Below, piece after piece: positions 16,025 to 24,355 of a DNA stretch of 64,000 nucleotides. Where the stretch lies: the NCBI RefSeq assembly GCF_034424805.1, contig NZ_JAXOUF010000004.1, forward strand, positions 62,001-126,000, given 5' to 3'. The DNA comes from Labrys sedimenti (lineage in GTDB: Bacteria > Pseudomonadota > Alphaproteobacteria > Rhizobiales > Labraceae). The translations under genes were made by a program, and so were the position numbers. How positions within the stretch are numbered: position 1 is the first letter of the stretch; the number at the start of each line of letters is the position of its first letter. Below the pieces are notes generated by a model, which made no database searches, was not told the DNA's origin, and saw only the letters and a list, made by a program, of their open reading frames with translations.

Positions 16025-17307
16025 CGACCGTACGGAACTCCGACCAGCGCCTCTGCCGGATCCTTCCGGGCAGCGGACCGCACGGCGACGCGATGGCTGA
16101 GCATGGCGGCGATCGGCGCGGCAGCCAGAGCGAGAAATGCCGCCATGCCGAAATAGGGCCCATAGCCCCAATGCTGGGCAACCCAGCCCGAACCCATGCC
16201 ACCCGCCATGCTCACCAGCGCGTCCATGCATTGCAGCAGCGTGAAGTCGATGCCGGCCTGGCGGGGATCGGAGACCACCATGAACTGGGCATAGAGTGCG
16301 ACGAAGCCGAGAGCCATGATGCCGGACGAGCTTGCCAGTGCGAGGATGAGCAGGAGGGGTTGGCCGATCCCGCCCTTCCAGGCGGCGAAGGCCAAGCCCG
16401 ACAGCGCCATGGCCTGCAGGACGAGCGCCAGTGCCAATACGGTCCGCGCGCTCCACAACCGCACGAGGGCACCGCCGATCAGGGCACAGATGAAACCGAT
16501 GGCCATGCCGCCGACGCCGTTGACGATGCCCAGCGAGGTGAGGTCGAGGCCGCTGTCGATCAGAAAGGGGCCGAGCATGCTGACGCCCCATTTCTGGGCG
16601 ATGACGTTGACCGCTGCCAAAGCCAGGCCCAGATGCATGTCCTTGCGCCGCAACGCCTGGCGCAGAGAGGGCCGATGGTTGCGCCCGGGAGAGAGCGGAG
16701 CAGGCGACAATACGAAAAGCAAGCCAAGCACGATCAGCAGGCCTGCCATGGCAAAGCAGGAGACGCCCCAACCATACTGGGCAACCAGCACCAGAAAGAG
16801 CCCCGATCCGATCGCCGACCCCAGATAGGCGCCGCCGACCTGCGCCGCATTGCCCCAGCCATGATAGCGCTCGGACAGGGTTTCCACCGCATGCCCGTCA
16901 CAGGCGATGTCGCTGGTGGAGGTGGCGAAGGCAATCAGCAGCAGCACGGCGAGCAGGGGCATGAAACTGGTCGGCCCGATCAGCCCGGTCAACACGAGGC
17001 CGACAGCTGAGATCAGGCCGCCGACCAGGACGATCGAGCGCGAGCGGCTATGGCCGGCGGCCGGCAGCCTGTAGCGTTCCACAACCGGCGCCCACAGGAT
17101 TTTGAAGGCCCAGGGCAGCACCGCCAGATAGAGCAGGCCGATCTGGTCGAGCGGCAGGTTTCGCTCCCGTAGCACGCTCGGCAAGGCAATGAAGGTCAAG
17201 CCGCCGATGATGCTCTGGCCGACATAGAGCCCGCCCACGCCGAGCACGATGGCGAGTGGAGAGGACAAAGCGTACCTGGTCGACGTGACGGGCTCGACAC
17301 TGCTCAC
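16021..17307 (-). CDS. MFS siderophore permease, RhtX/FptX type
   Basis: 428 aa with about 12 hydrophobic segments. The N-terminal half (GGLYVGQSIIGGLTFIALPSVLRERN, split by a short loop; LPWAFKILWAPVVERYR; DIACDGHAVETL) is characteristic of the RhtX/FptX and AmpG-like group, single-protein importers of ferri-siderophores across the inner membrane. The most likely start is GTG at 17307, which overlaps the TonB-receptor stop as GTGA; an upstream frame extension to 17358 would lie inside the receptor gene. The 4-base overlaps on both sides imply tight coupling with receptor and reductase. Confidence 0.87.
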   Translation of the reverse strand: MSSVEPVTSTRYALSSPLAIVLGVGGLYVGQSIIGGLTFIALPSVLRERNLPLDQIGLLYLAVLPWAFKILWAPVVERYRLPAAGHSRSRSIVLVGGLISAVGLVLTGLIGPTSFMPLLAVLLLIAFATSTSDIACDGHAVETLSERYHGWGNAAQVGGAYLGSAIGSGLFLVLVAQYGWGVSCFAMAGLLIVLGLLFVLSPAPLSPGRNHRPSLRQALRRKDMHLGLALAAVNVIAQKWGVSMLGPFLIDSGLDLTSLGIVNGVGGMAIGFICALIGGALVRLWSARTVLALALVLQAMALSGLAFAAWKGGIGQPLLLILALASSSGIMALGFVALYAQFMVVSDPRQAGIDFTLLQCMDALVSMAGGMGSGWVAQHWGYGPYFGMAAFLALAAAPIAAMLSHRVAVRSAARKDPAEALVGVPYGR

Positions 17308-19409
17308 CAGCGGTAGCGCAGGCTGGCAATGACCTTGCGTCCCTCGTCGAAATAGCAATAGCTGACCGTGCAGGTCTGCTTGACCTCATTGAGCAGATTG
17401 GTGGCGCTGACCTGCACGCGCATGCCGGCGAGTTTTGGATTGAGGTTTTCGAGGTCATAGCGGATCGATGCGTCCACGAAGGTCCGCGGCTTGTTTTCGA
17501 GTATCGCGCGATTGAGATTATCGCCCAGGCTCGAGCCGACATAGCGCACGCCGCCGCCAATGCCGAGGCCGGTGGCCGGCCCCTCCTGGAAGGCATAATC
17601 GAGCCAGAGCGAGGCCATGTGATAAGGCACGCTCGACAGACGGTTGCCCTCGGTGTCGGGAGTGAGCTTGAGGATGCGGGCATCGTTGTAGGAATAGGAA
17701 GCCTGGACGCTGAGCCCGTTGGTCAGCGAGGCCACGCCCTCGATCTCGACACCGCGCGAGCGCACGTCGAGCTGGACCTGCTTGTTGAGGCCGTCGACGA
17801 CTTCATAGACCACCGCATTGTTCTGGCGCATGTCGAAGACGGCGGCGCGCAACGAGGCGTTCATGTTGGGAATATCGTATTTGACGCCGATTTCCGTCTG
17901 TTCACCAGTGGTGGGCGTGGCCACGCTGCCGTTGAGCACCGTGCCCGGATTGGGCGTGAAGGAGGTTCCATAGGCAACATAGGGGGCGAGGCCGAAGTCG
18001 GTGACATAGCTCAAGGCCGCCCGGCCGGTGAACTTGGTGTCGCGGCTCTTGCTTTGCGTCATGCCGCTGCCGACGGTGCCCGTGCTGAAGCGGCTGTAGA
18101 GCCAATCATGCCGGCCGCCGAGGGTCAGGCGCCAGTTCTGCCATTTGATCTGGTCCTGGATGTAGATGCCCGTCATTGCCAGCGTCTGCTTCGACTGGGT
18201 GGTGAGCGGCGGGTCGACTCCGAGCGGCACGCCGCCATATCCTTCTCCGGAGCGGTAGTGCAGGTAGCTGGTATCCAGGCCCGTCAGCAGCGTATGTTCG
18301 ACCGGGCCGGTGGCAAAGTGGCTTTCCAGGCTGGTATCGCTGGCGAAGCCGGCGGTGCTCTCGCGTGTCAGGCCGGGGCCGAAATAGTAGTATTCCTGGT
18401 TGGTGCCGAGCTGCGAATAGCGGGCGTTCTGACGCAGGATCAGGGCGTCGCTGAATTTATGCTCGAACTCGTAGCCGACGCGCCCCTGCTGCTGGCGAAA
18501 GTCGTTGTAGCGCCGGTCGCCCACGAATTGCTTGGTGGCACCGGTCGACTTGTCGGTGACGTTGCCCTGGCCGTCGACATAGGGCGCATAGATGTTGAGA
18601 TAGGCCTGGGTGCCGCCGACGGTGGAGTCCATGTATTCGCCGAGCACCGTGAGCTTGGTCTTGTCGTTCGGCTTCCAGGTGATGGCCGGCGCAATGAAGA
18701 CCCGGTCGTCCCGGCCGGCGCTGATCTCGGCACTGGCATTGCGAATGACGCCGGTCAGCCGATAGAACACGGTGTTCTCGGCATCGAGAGGCCCGGACAG
18801 GTCGAAATTGCCTTGGAGCCGGCCGAAGGACCCTGTCTGCAATTCGATCTCTCGGAAGGACGTCTCGGTCGGGCGCTTGGAGATGATGTCGACGATGCCG
18901 CCCGTGCTGCTGGCGCCGTAGATGGAAGCGGCCGGGCCGCGCAGGATGGAAATCGCCTCCACGCCGTAAGGTTCGAGCCTGAACAGGCCGTTCGGGCTGT
19001 TGAGCTGCCTGAGCCCATCACGGAACACGCCGGTGTTGGTCATGTCGATGCCGCGGACCATGAAACCGTCATACCGGGAATCGAAGCCATACATGCCCAC
19101 GACGGCACCGGGGGTGTAGGCGATCGCCTCGAGCAGATTTTGCGGCTTGCGCTCTTCGAGCTGGGGCTGCGTCACGGTGGAGACGGATTGCGGCACTTCC
19201 AGCAAGGGGGTGTCGGTCTTGGTGGCGCTCCGACCGGAGGTCGCGACATAACCGGTGGTTGCGATCACGCCCGCTACTCCGCTGCGGTCCTTGCCCTCCA
19301 CCACCACCGGATCGAGTTCGATCGTCGCGGCGCCGCTGGATTGCGCATGGGCGGCACCAGGCACCAGGGCAAGCGACACGGATGCCAGGAGGAGGGATTT
19401 GAGATTCAC
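17304..19409 (-). CDS. TonB-dependent siderophore receptor
   Basis: About 701 aa outer-membrane receptor. Signal peptide at the start (LKSLLLASVSLALVPGAAHA, then QSS). Plug domain at about residues 50-165 (TDTPLLEVPQSVSTVTQPQL; FMVRGIDMTNTGVFRDGL; ILRGPAASIYGASSTGGIV), then a long beta-barrel ending in the expected aromatic residue (ASLRYRW). The pair of cysteines in CTVSYCYFDEGR just before the end is typical of siderophore receptors of this class. Start could be GTG 19409 or TTG 19418; GTG puts the signal peptide directly at the N-terminus. The downstream RhtX-type permease and FhuF point to a hydroxamate ligand. Confidence 0.92.
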   Translation of the reverse strand: MNLKSLLLASVSLALVPGAAHAQSSGAATIELDPVVVEGKDRSGVAGVIATTGYVATSGRSATKTDTPLLEVPQSVSTVTQPQLEERKPQNLLEAIAYTPGAVVGMYGFDSRYDGFMVRGIDMTNTGVFRDGLRQLNSPNGLFRLEPYGVEAISILRGPAASIYGASSTGGIVDIISKRPTETSFREIELQTGSFGRLQGNFDLSGPLDAENTVFYRLTGVIRNASAEISAGRDDRVFIAPAITWKPNDKTKLTVLGEYMDSTVGGTQAYLNIYAPYVDGQGNVTDKSTGATKQFVGDRRYNDFRQQQGRVGYEFEHKFSDALILRQNARYSQLGTNQEYYYFGPGLTRESTAGFASDTSLESHFATGPVEHTLLTGLDTSYLHYRSGEGYGGVPLGVDPPLTTQSKQTLAMTGIYIQDQIKWQNWRLTLGGRHDWLYSRFSTGTVGSGMTQSKSRDTKFTGRAALSYVTDFGLAPYVAYGTSFTPNPGTVLNGSVATPTTGEQTEIGVKYDIPNMNASLRAAVFDMRQNNAVVYEVVDGLNKQVQLDVRSRGVEIEGVASLTNGLSVQASYSYNDARILKLTPDTEGNRLSSVPYHMASLWLDYAFQEGPATGLGIGGGVRYVGSSLGDNLNRAILENKPRTFVDASIRYDLENLNPKLAGMRVQVSATNLLNEVKQTCTVSYCYFDEGRKVIASLRYRW

Positions 19410-20284
19410 GGGCCCCAAGCTTTCTTTAGAAAAAGTCGGCCCCGCCTAACAATATCTGTCAACTCAAGTCAACGAGTGCATATTTTAATTATTCTAATTT
19501 CAAATTAAACAATATGAATTGCAAAAAAATCTAAATTTTAATCTAATTAATTTTCATATGATACAAAGTAAAAAACTAAAAATAACCTTTAAATCTGAAA
19601 TAACAAACACAAGGATATTATCCATATGAATTTTATCTTATTTGTGGGGAATTAGACACTGACGGGGCAAGGGCAGGGGGCGATGTCCTCGCTATCATGA
19701 GCTGCAGCCGGCACCGCCGTACACAGGATCTGACGAGGACGGTATCCGGACGATGGGGCCTCCCAGGTCGACGGCACTTCGAGCCCTTGGCGTGCCCAGC
19801 ATCACACGTCTCCTTGAACGATGCCTCGCCGGGACGTGCCGCATCTGTCAGGCATGCATGGGGCGCCTTCCTTCGCAAAAGCATATTTCGGAAGTAAGTC
19901 CTTCATTATGAAGAGATTAATGTTTTCCTGGCATATCCTGCTGAATGTGCGCATCGACAACGAATGACGAGCATGATCAAAGGTCGCAAGAGGCAATTCC
20001 GGTCCCGTCGCGTTGCCTGTCTGAACCAATGATCGCAGGAACGAAGCCGGGAATCCGTCGATTCGAATGAGGGCGTCGCCAAGAGGTCGCTCGGGTGGGG
20101 GATGAATCATGTATGGCGTCGGCGCCAGTGTCCGTTGGTCCGGCATGCTTCCATTTGCGGAATCTGACCTTACTTATCGTGGATTTCGATGTAATCTTCC
20201 CTACAGATTTCGTCATACGTTCGAGCCATATTACGATGCTCGACGTGCTGATCGTTGCAAGACTGAGATGACGCGGCTATTTCC
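19410..20284. other. Long gene-free divergent region with AT-rich block
   Basis: About 875 bases between the receptor start (leftward) and wspA (rightward). From about 19440 to 19640 the sequence is strikingly AT-rich, unlike anything else in the window; the remainder has ordinary composition. The AT-rich block adjoins the receptor gene and is the natural place for iron-responsive control (RirA, Irr or Fur boxes), but I see no perfect match to a known box. A CTTTCTTTAGAAAAAG patch at 19420-19435 is only half of an Irr-type element. Short frames at 19633-20216 look random. Confidence 0.55.
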
Positions 20285-21898
20285 ATGAAACAAGTAACCA
20301 TCCGTGCACGTATAATGCTGAGTTTCGGCATTATCCTCCTGGTCGTTTTGGCGATCGGACTGTTTGCCTATTGGCAGCTCAAGTCGATCGATGACCACGT
20401 CACCAGCCTCAAGTCGGACTCCGTGGCCGGGCTGCGGCAGGCCGCTTTCGTCAAGGACGGGCTTTTTCAAGACTATCTTGCCTTCGTCATGTCACGCGAG
20501 GCGACAGCCAAGCCTTTGACCCAAGATCAGCTTGCCGATGGCCGAACCAAGATGGCTCAACTTTTCAAGGGCTATGAGGATACGATCATAGCGGACGCCG
20601 ATCGGCAGCTCTTCTCGCGCTTCAAGGACTCGGTCGATTCTTATCAGAGCTTGAAGGAGGGCTTTCTCAATCAGGCCGGTGGGAATGTGGAGACGAAAGC
20701 CTCTGCCGCTTCGGGCGTCGATGCAGCCTTCAACACGGCCTTCAAGAATCTTACTGACGTGATCGCGTTCAACCAGCAACGCGCCTTCGCCATGCCGGAC
20801 ATTGTCGGCAACGAGATCCTGTCCCTGCTGAGCGCCATGATAGTGGCTTTCGCATTGGCTTTGGTGGTCGCCGCCGTCGCGGGCTTTTCGCTGCTGCGCG
20901 CCATCACCAAGCCCCTGTTGCAGTTGAAGACATTGATGGACACCATGCGCAAGGGCGACTTCACCCAGCGCATGCAGATCGTTCGCCGGGACGAGCTGGG
21001 CGATCTGGGCGAAGGCTATAACCGTATGGCCGACGAAGTGATGGAGCTCGTCGGCCAGGTCCAGCGCTCGGGCATCCGTGTCAGCACCTCGATGACCGAG
21101 ATTGCGGCGACGTCCAAGCAGCAGCAAGCCACGGCTTCGGAGGTCGCCGCGACCACCACGGAGATCGGAGCGACCTCACGCGAGATCGCGGCAACCTCCA
21201 GGGAACTGGTCAGGACGATGTCCGATGTCGTAACGGTCTCCGAGCATACCGCTAACCTCGCGTCCGGAGGCAAGGTCGAGCTGGCCCATATGGAGGACAC
21301 GATGAACCAGGTGATGGGCGCTGCCGGCTCCATCACCGCCAAGCTCGCCGTGCTGAACGAAAAGGCCAGCGACATCAACCAGGTGGTCACTGCGATCACC
21401 AAAGTGGCCGACCAGACCAATCTGTTGTCGCTCAACGCCGCGATCGAGGCGGAAAAGGCCGGTGAATACGGGCGTGGCTTTGCCGTGGTGTCTTCGGAAA
21501 TTCGGCGCCTGGCCGACCAGACCGCCGTTGCCACCTACGACATCGAGCAGATGGTGAAGGAAATCCAGTCCGCCGTATCGGCCAGCGTCATGGGCATGGA
21601 CAAGTTCTCGGAGGAAGTGCGGCGCGGTCTCCAGGATGTCCATGAGATCGGTGCCAAGCTTTCCGAAATCATCACGCAAGTGCAGGCACTGACACCGCGC
21701 TATGAATCCGTCAGCGAAGGCATGCAGGCGCAGGCGACGGGTGCCGAGCAGATCAGCGAGGCGCTCATCCAGCTGACCGAAGCGACGCAGCAGACCGTGG
21801 AATCCCTGCGCCAGTCCAGCTCGGCCATCGATGAGCTCAACCATGTCGCCAGCAATCTGAGCGGGAGCATTGCACGCTTCAAGCTCGAGATGGCCTGA
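20285..21898 (+). CDS. wspA: Methyl-accepting chemotaxis protein WspA
   Basis: 537 aa receptor of the Wsp surface-sensing pathway. TM1 at about residues 11-30, a periplasmic four-helix-type domain, TM2 at about 180-204, HAMP at 205-258 (ITKPLLQLKTLMDTMRKGDF; RRDELGDLGEGYNRMADEV), then the cytoplasmic signalling coiled coil with the conserved hairpin tip DQTNLLSLNAAIEAEKAGEY, GRGFAVVSSEIRRLADQT. In Pseudomonas, WspA clusters laterally and responds to surface contact or envelope stress, driving the WspE kinase. First gene of wspABCDEFR. Confidence 0.9.
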   Translation: MKQVTIRARIMLSFGIILLVVLAIGLFAYWQLKSIDDHVTSLKSDSVAGLRQAAFVKDGLFQDYLAFVMSREATAKPLTQDQLADGRTKMAQLFKGYEDTIIADADRQLFSRFKDSVDSYQSLKEGFLNQAGGNVETKASAASGVDAAFNTAFKNLTDVIAFNQQRAFAMPDIVGNEILSLLSAMIVAFALALVVAAVAGFSLLRAITKPLLQLKTLMDTMRKGDFTQRMQIVRRDELGDLGEGYNRMADEVMELVGQVQRSGIRVSTSMTEIAATSKQQQATASEVAATTTEIGATSREIAATSRELVRTMSDVVTVSEHTANLASGGKVELAHMEDTMNQVMGAAGSITAKLAVLNEKASDINQVVTAITKVADQTNLLSLNAAIEAEKAGEYGRGFAVVSSEIRRLADQTAVATYDIEQMVKEIQSAVSASVMGMDKFSEEVRRGLQDVHEIGAKLSEIITQVQALTPRYESVSEGMQAQATGAEQISEALIQLTEATQQTVESLRQSSSAIDELNHVASNLSGSIARFKLEMA

Positions 21899-22023
21899 GG
21901 CCATAAGCGGTTTGCGGCGAAACGGAATTCGTCGCAATCACAAAGGTGCGCGGAAACAAGGAGTTGGAGCTGCCATGCGCTTTCGCCAAAGCGCACCTTG
22001 CTCCAGGAACGACGGAACCGAGA

Positions 22024-22443
22024 ATGCTCTTCCTCTACTTCCGGATCGGCGATGAAGGCTTTGCGATGGCGATCGACCGGATCGTCGAAGTCGTGCCGTT
22101 GACGGAATTGAAGAAGGTGCGTGGGGCGCCGGATGCTGTAGCCGGCTCCTTCGAATATCGCGGCCGCTTCGTACCGGTCATCGATCTGTGTGCCCTTGAA
22201 CTCGGCCGCTCTGCGCGCCGGCGCCTCAGCACCCGCATCATCGTCATGCGCCATCCGCAGGACGATACCGTGCTGCTGGGTCTGATCGCGGAAAAAGCCA
22301 CGGAGATGTTGAGGCTGGATCCAGCGGAATTCGCTCCTTTCGCCCCCGGCCCGCATGGCCTGGTTCAGCGTGTGGAACTGGAAGACCTGCTTCCTGCCGC
22401 GCTCCTGGCGGCCATTCGCGGCCAGCCGGTGACCAGCCAATGA
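22024..22443 (+). CDS. wspB: CheW-like coupling protein WspB
   Basis: 139 aa CheW domain (MLFLYFRIGDEGFAMAIDRI; EVVPLTELKKVRGAPDAVAG; YRGRFVPVIDLCALELGR). One of two CheW proteins that link WspA to the WspE kinase. The frame is open upstream to a GTG at 21946, but that extension has no CheW features, so the ATG at 22024 at the domain start is preferred; the ribosome binding site is weak. The stop overlaps the wspC start as ATGA. Confidence 0.87.
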   Translation: MLFLYFRIGDEGFAMAIDRIVEVVPLTELKKVRGAPDAVAGSFEYRGRFVPVIDLCALELGRSARRRLSTRIIVMRHPQDDTVLLGLIAEKATEMLRLDPAEFAPFAPGPHGLVQRVELEDLLPAALLAAIRGQPVTSQ

Positions 22444-23681
22444 GCGACCCGCGCTTCGAACAATTCCTTGGACGAGCCATCGGGCTGAACGCGGCCTCGA
22501 TTGGCTCATCGGCGATCGAGCGCGCCGTGATGGCACGCTGCAAGGTATGCAAGCTCGACGACAGCCAGGCCTATTGGGAACTGCTGCAGAATTCCAATGA
22601 GGAAGCGCAGGAGTTGATCGAGGCGGTCATCGTTCCCGAGACCTGGTTCTTTCGCGATGCCCAAGCCTTTGCAGCCCTAGCGCGGCTGGTGACACGCGGA
22701 GCACCGCAGGCGGATTCCATTCACCCCTTGCGCCTCCTTAGCCTGCCTTGTTCGAGCGGAGAGGAGCCCTATACGATCGCTATGGCGCTGCTCGACGCGG
22801 GTCTGACTGCCGGGCAATTCCGCATCGATGCCATCGATCTCAGCGCTCGTTCACTCGCCCTTGCCAGACAGGGCGTCTATGGCCGTAACTCGTTCCGGGG
22901 CCAAAACCTGACTTTCCGCGACCGCTATTTCGACGCTACCAAGGATGGGCATAGGCTTCGGGATACGGTTCGTGGCCTCGTACAATTCAGCCAGGGCAAT
23001 ATCGTCGCACCGGATTTCTATGCCGATCCGGCGAGCTACGATTTCGTCTTTTGCCGCAACCTGCTGATCTATTTCGATGCAGCAACGCAAAAGCACGTCG
23101 TCGGCGTGATCCGGCGCTTGCTTGCGCCTGGTGGCATTGCCTTTGTCGGCCATTCGGAGGCGGGGCTGATGGGAGCCAACGGCTTCACCTCGGCCAAGAT
23201 TCCGATGGCATTTGCCTTTCATAAGGAAAGCGCGCAGCCACATGCCCCCAAGGCCAGGCCCGCGCCACCCCCGACAGTGCCCCGGCCGCGGCGGGAACCC
23301 CCGCCGTTGCCGAAGTCAAGGCCCGTTCTGCCTCAATCGCCTCGACACGAGGAGAAAAGGAAAGCAGCGCTGCCAAACCTCGAGGCGCTGCGCCTCCTGG
23401 CGGATAGGGGCCGGCTGCAGGAGGCCGCGCTAGGATGCGAAGCGCTGATCCGTGGGGACGGCGCAACCCCTGACGCTCTCGCGCTGCTGGGCTTGATCAG
23501 CGATGCTTCCAACGATCTTGGCGCGGCAGAGCGCTATTACCGCAAGGCCCTCTATCTGGATCCCGCCAATACGGAGGCGCTCGGCCATCTTGCCCTCCTG
23601 CTCAAGAAACAGGGCGACCATGGCGGTGCCAAACTGCTCGATGAGCGCCTGCGGCGTCTGGACAAACGGAGAGCGCGATGA
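22440..23681 (+). CDS. wspC: CheR-type methyltransferase with TPR tail, WspC
   Basis: 413 aa. Residues 1-265 form the SAM-dependent protein-glutamate methyltransferase: N-terminal helical domain, VIVPETWFFRDAQAFAAL, LRLLSLPCSSGEEPYTIAMA (SAM-binding), IDAIDLSARSLALARQGVYG and FVFCRNLLIYFD. A proline-rich linker (about 270-310) joins a short TPR region (LLGLISDASNDLGAAERYYR; KALYLDPANTEALGHLALLL). It methylates WspA and, by analogy with P. fluorescens, is needed for pathway activity. ATGA overlaps at both ends. Confidence 0.9.
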   Translation: MSDPRFEQFLGRAIGLNAASIGSSAIERAVMARCKVCKLDDSQAYWELLQNSNEEAQELIEAVIVPETWFFRDAQAFAALARLVTRGAPQADSIHPLRLLSLPCSSGEEPYTIAMALLDAGLTAGQFRIDAIDLSARSLALARQGVYGRNSFRGQNLTFRDRYFDATKDGHRLRDTVRGLVQFSQGNIVAPDFYADPASYDFVFCRNLLIYFDAATQKHVVGVIRRLLAPGGIAFVGHSEAGLMGANGFTSAKIPMAFAFHKESAQPHAPKARPAPPPTVPRPRREPPPLPKSRPVLPQSPRHEEKRKAALPNLEALRLLADRGRLQEAALGCEALIRGDGATPDALALLGLISDASNDLGAAERYYRKALYLDPANTEALGHLALLLKKQGDHGGAKLLDERLRRLDKRRAR

Positions 23682-24355
23682 CGAGCCCGGCCTTCGACGC
23701 CCCTTCCGCCGCGGCGCCTGTGGCGATCGACAATTGCTGGCAGCGGATCGGCGTGCGGGGCGACAAGTCATGCCCCGAACTCCGGCGTCATGCTCATTGC
23801 CACAATTGCGAGGTGTTTTCGCGAGCGGCCTCTCAGCTGCTCGATCGCGACATTCCCGAGGGAGAGGAAGCCGCCGTTGCACCAGCCGGAACGGGCATAA
23901 TCGCGCGTTCGTCGCATTCGCAATCGGTGCTGGTCTTCCGCCTGGGCAGCGAATGGTTCGCTTTGCCCACATTGGTGCTGGACGAAGTGACCGGCCTGCG
24001 CCCCATTCATTCGCTGCCGCATCGGCGCAATCCCACGCTGCTCGGCCTGGTCAACGTGCGGGGCGAACTGGTGATTTGCGTCTCGATCGCCCAGTTGCTC
24101 ATCGGCGCGGAGCAGAATTCTCCGCAGGGCCGGCTGATCGTCGCCCACCACGCCGGTTCGCGCTTTGCCTTTCCGGTCGACGAGGTTCAGTACACCCATC
24201 TCTACGCGGAAGCGGATTTGAAGCCGGTACCGGCCACTGTGGCCCAGTCGAGCTCCGGTTTCACCCGGGGATTGCTGTCCTGGCGCGACAAGACTGTCGG
24301 CCGGCTCGATGAGCATGCGCTGTTTGGGGCTCTCGGTCGAGGATTGGCACGATGA
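23678..24355 (+). CDS. wspD: CheW-like coupling protein WspD
   Basis: 225 aa. CheW domain at about residues 80-220 (SVLVFRLGSEWFALPTLVLD; EVTGLRPIHSLPHRRNPTLL; GLVNVRGELVICVSIAQLL), preceded by an N-terminal extension with a cysteine-rich stretch: CWQRIGVRGDKSCPELRRHA, HCHNC. This C..C..H..C..C pattern is a feature of WspD proteins and might bind a metal, though this is not shown by sequence alone. ATGA overlaps with wspC and wspE. Confidence 0.88.
   Translation: MTSPAFDAPSAAAPVAIDNCWQRIGVRGDKSCPELRRHAHCHNCEVFSRAASQLLDRDIPEGEEAAVAPAGTGIIARSSHSQSVLVFRLGSEWFALPTLVLDEVTGLRPIHSLPHRRNPTLLGLVNVRGELVICVSIAQLLIGAEQNSPQGRLIVAHHAGSRFAFPVDEVQYTHLYAEADLKPVPATVAQSSSGFTRGLLSWRDKTVGRLDEHALFGALGRGLAR

Noticed and set aside
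19420..19435. Irr-type iron control element upstream of the receptor
   Set aside because: Only one half of the dyad (TTTAGAA-like) is present; not enough to call a site.
17619..19508. 629-codon + strand open frame opposite the TonB receptor
   Set aside because: The receptor on the minus strand has signal peptide, plug and barrel; the opposite frame has no domain.
19633..20216. Short open frames in the wspA upstream region
   Set aside because: Mutually overlapping in several frames, no ribosome binding sites and no family features.
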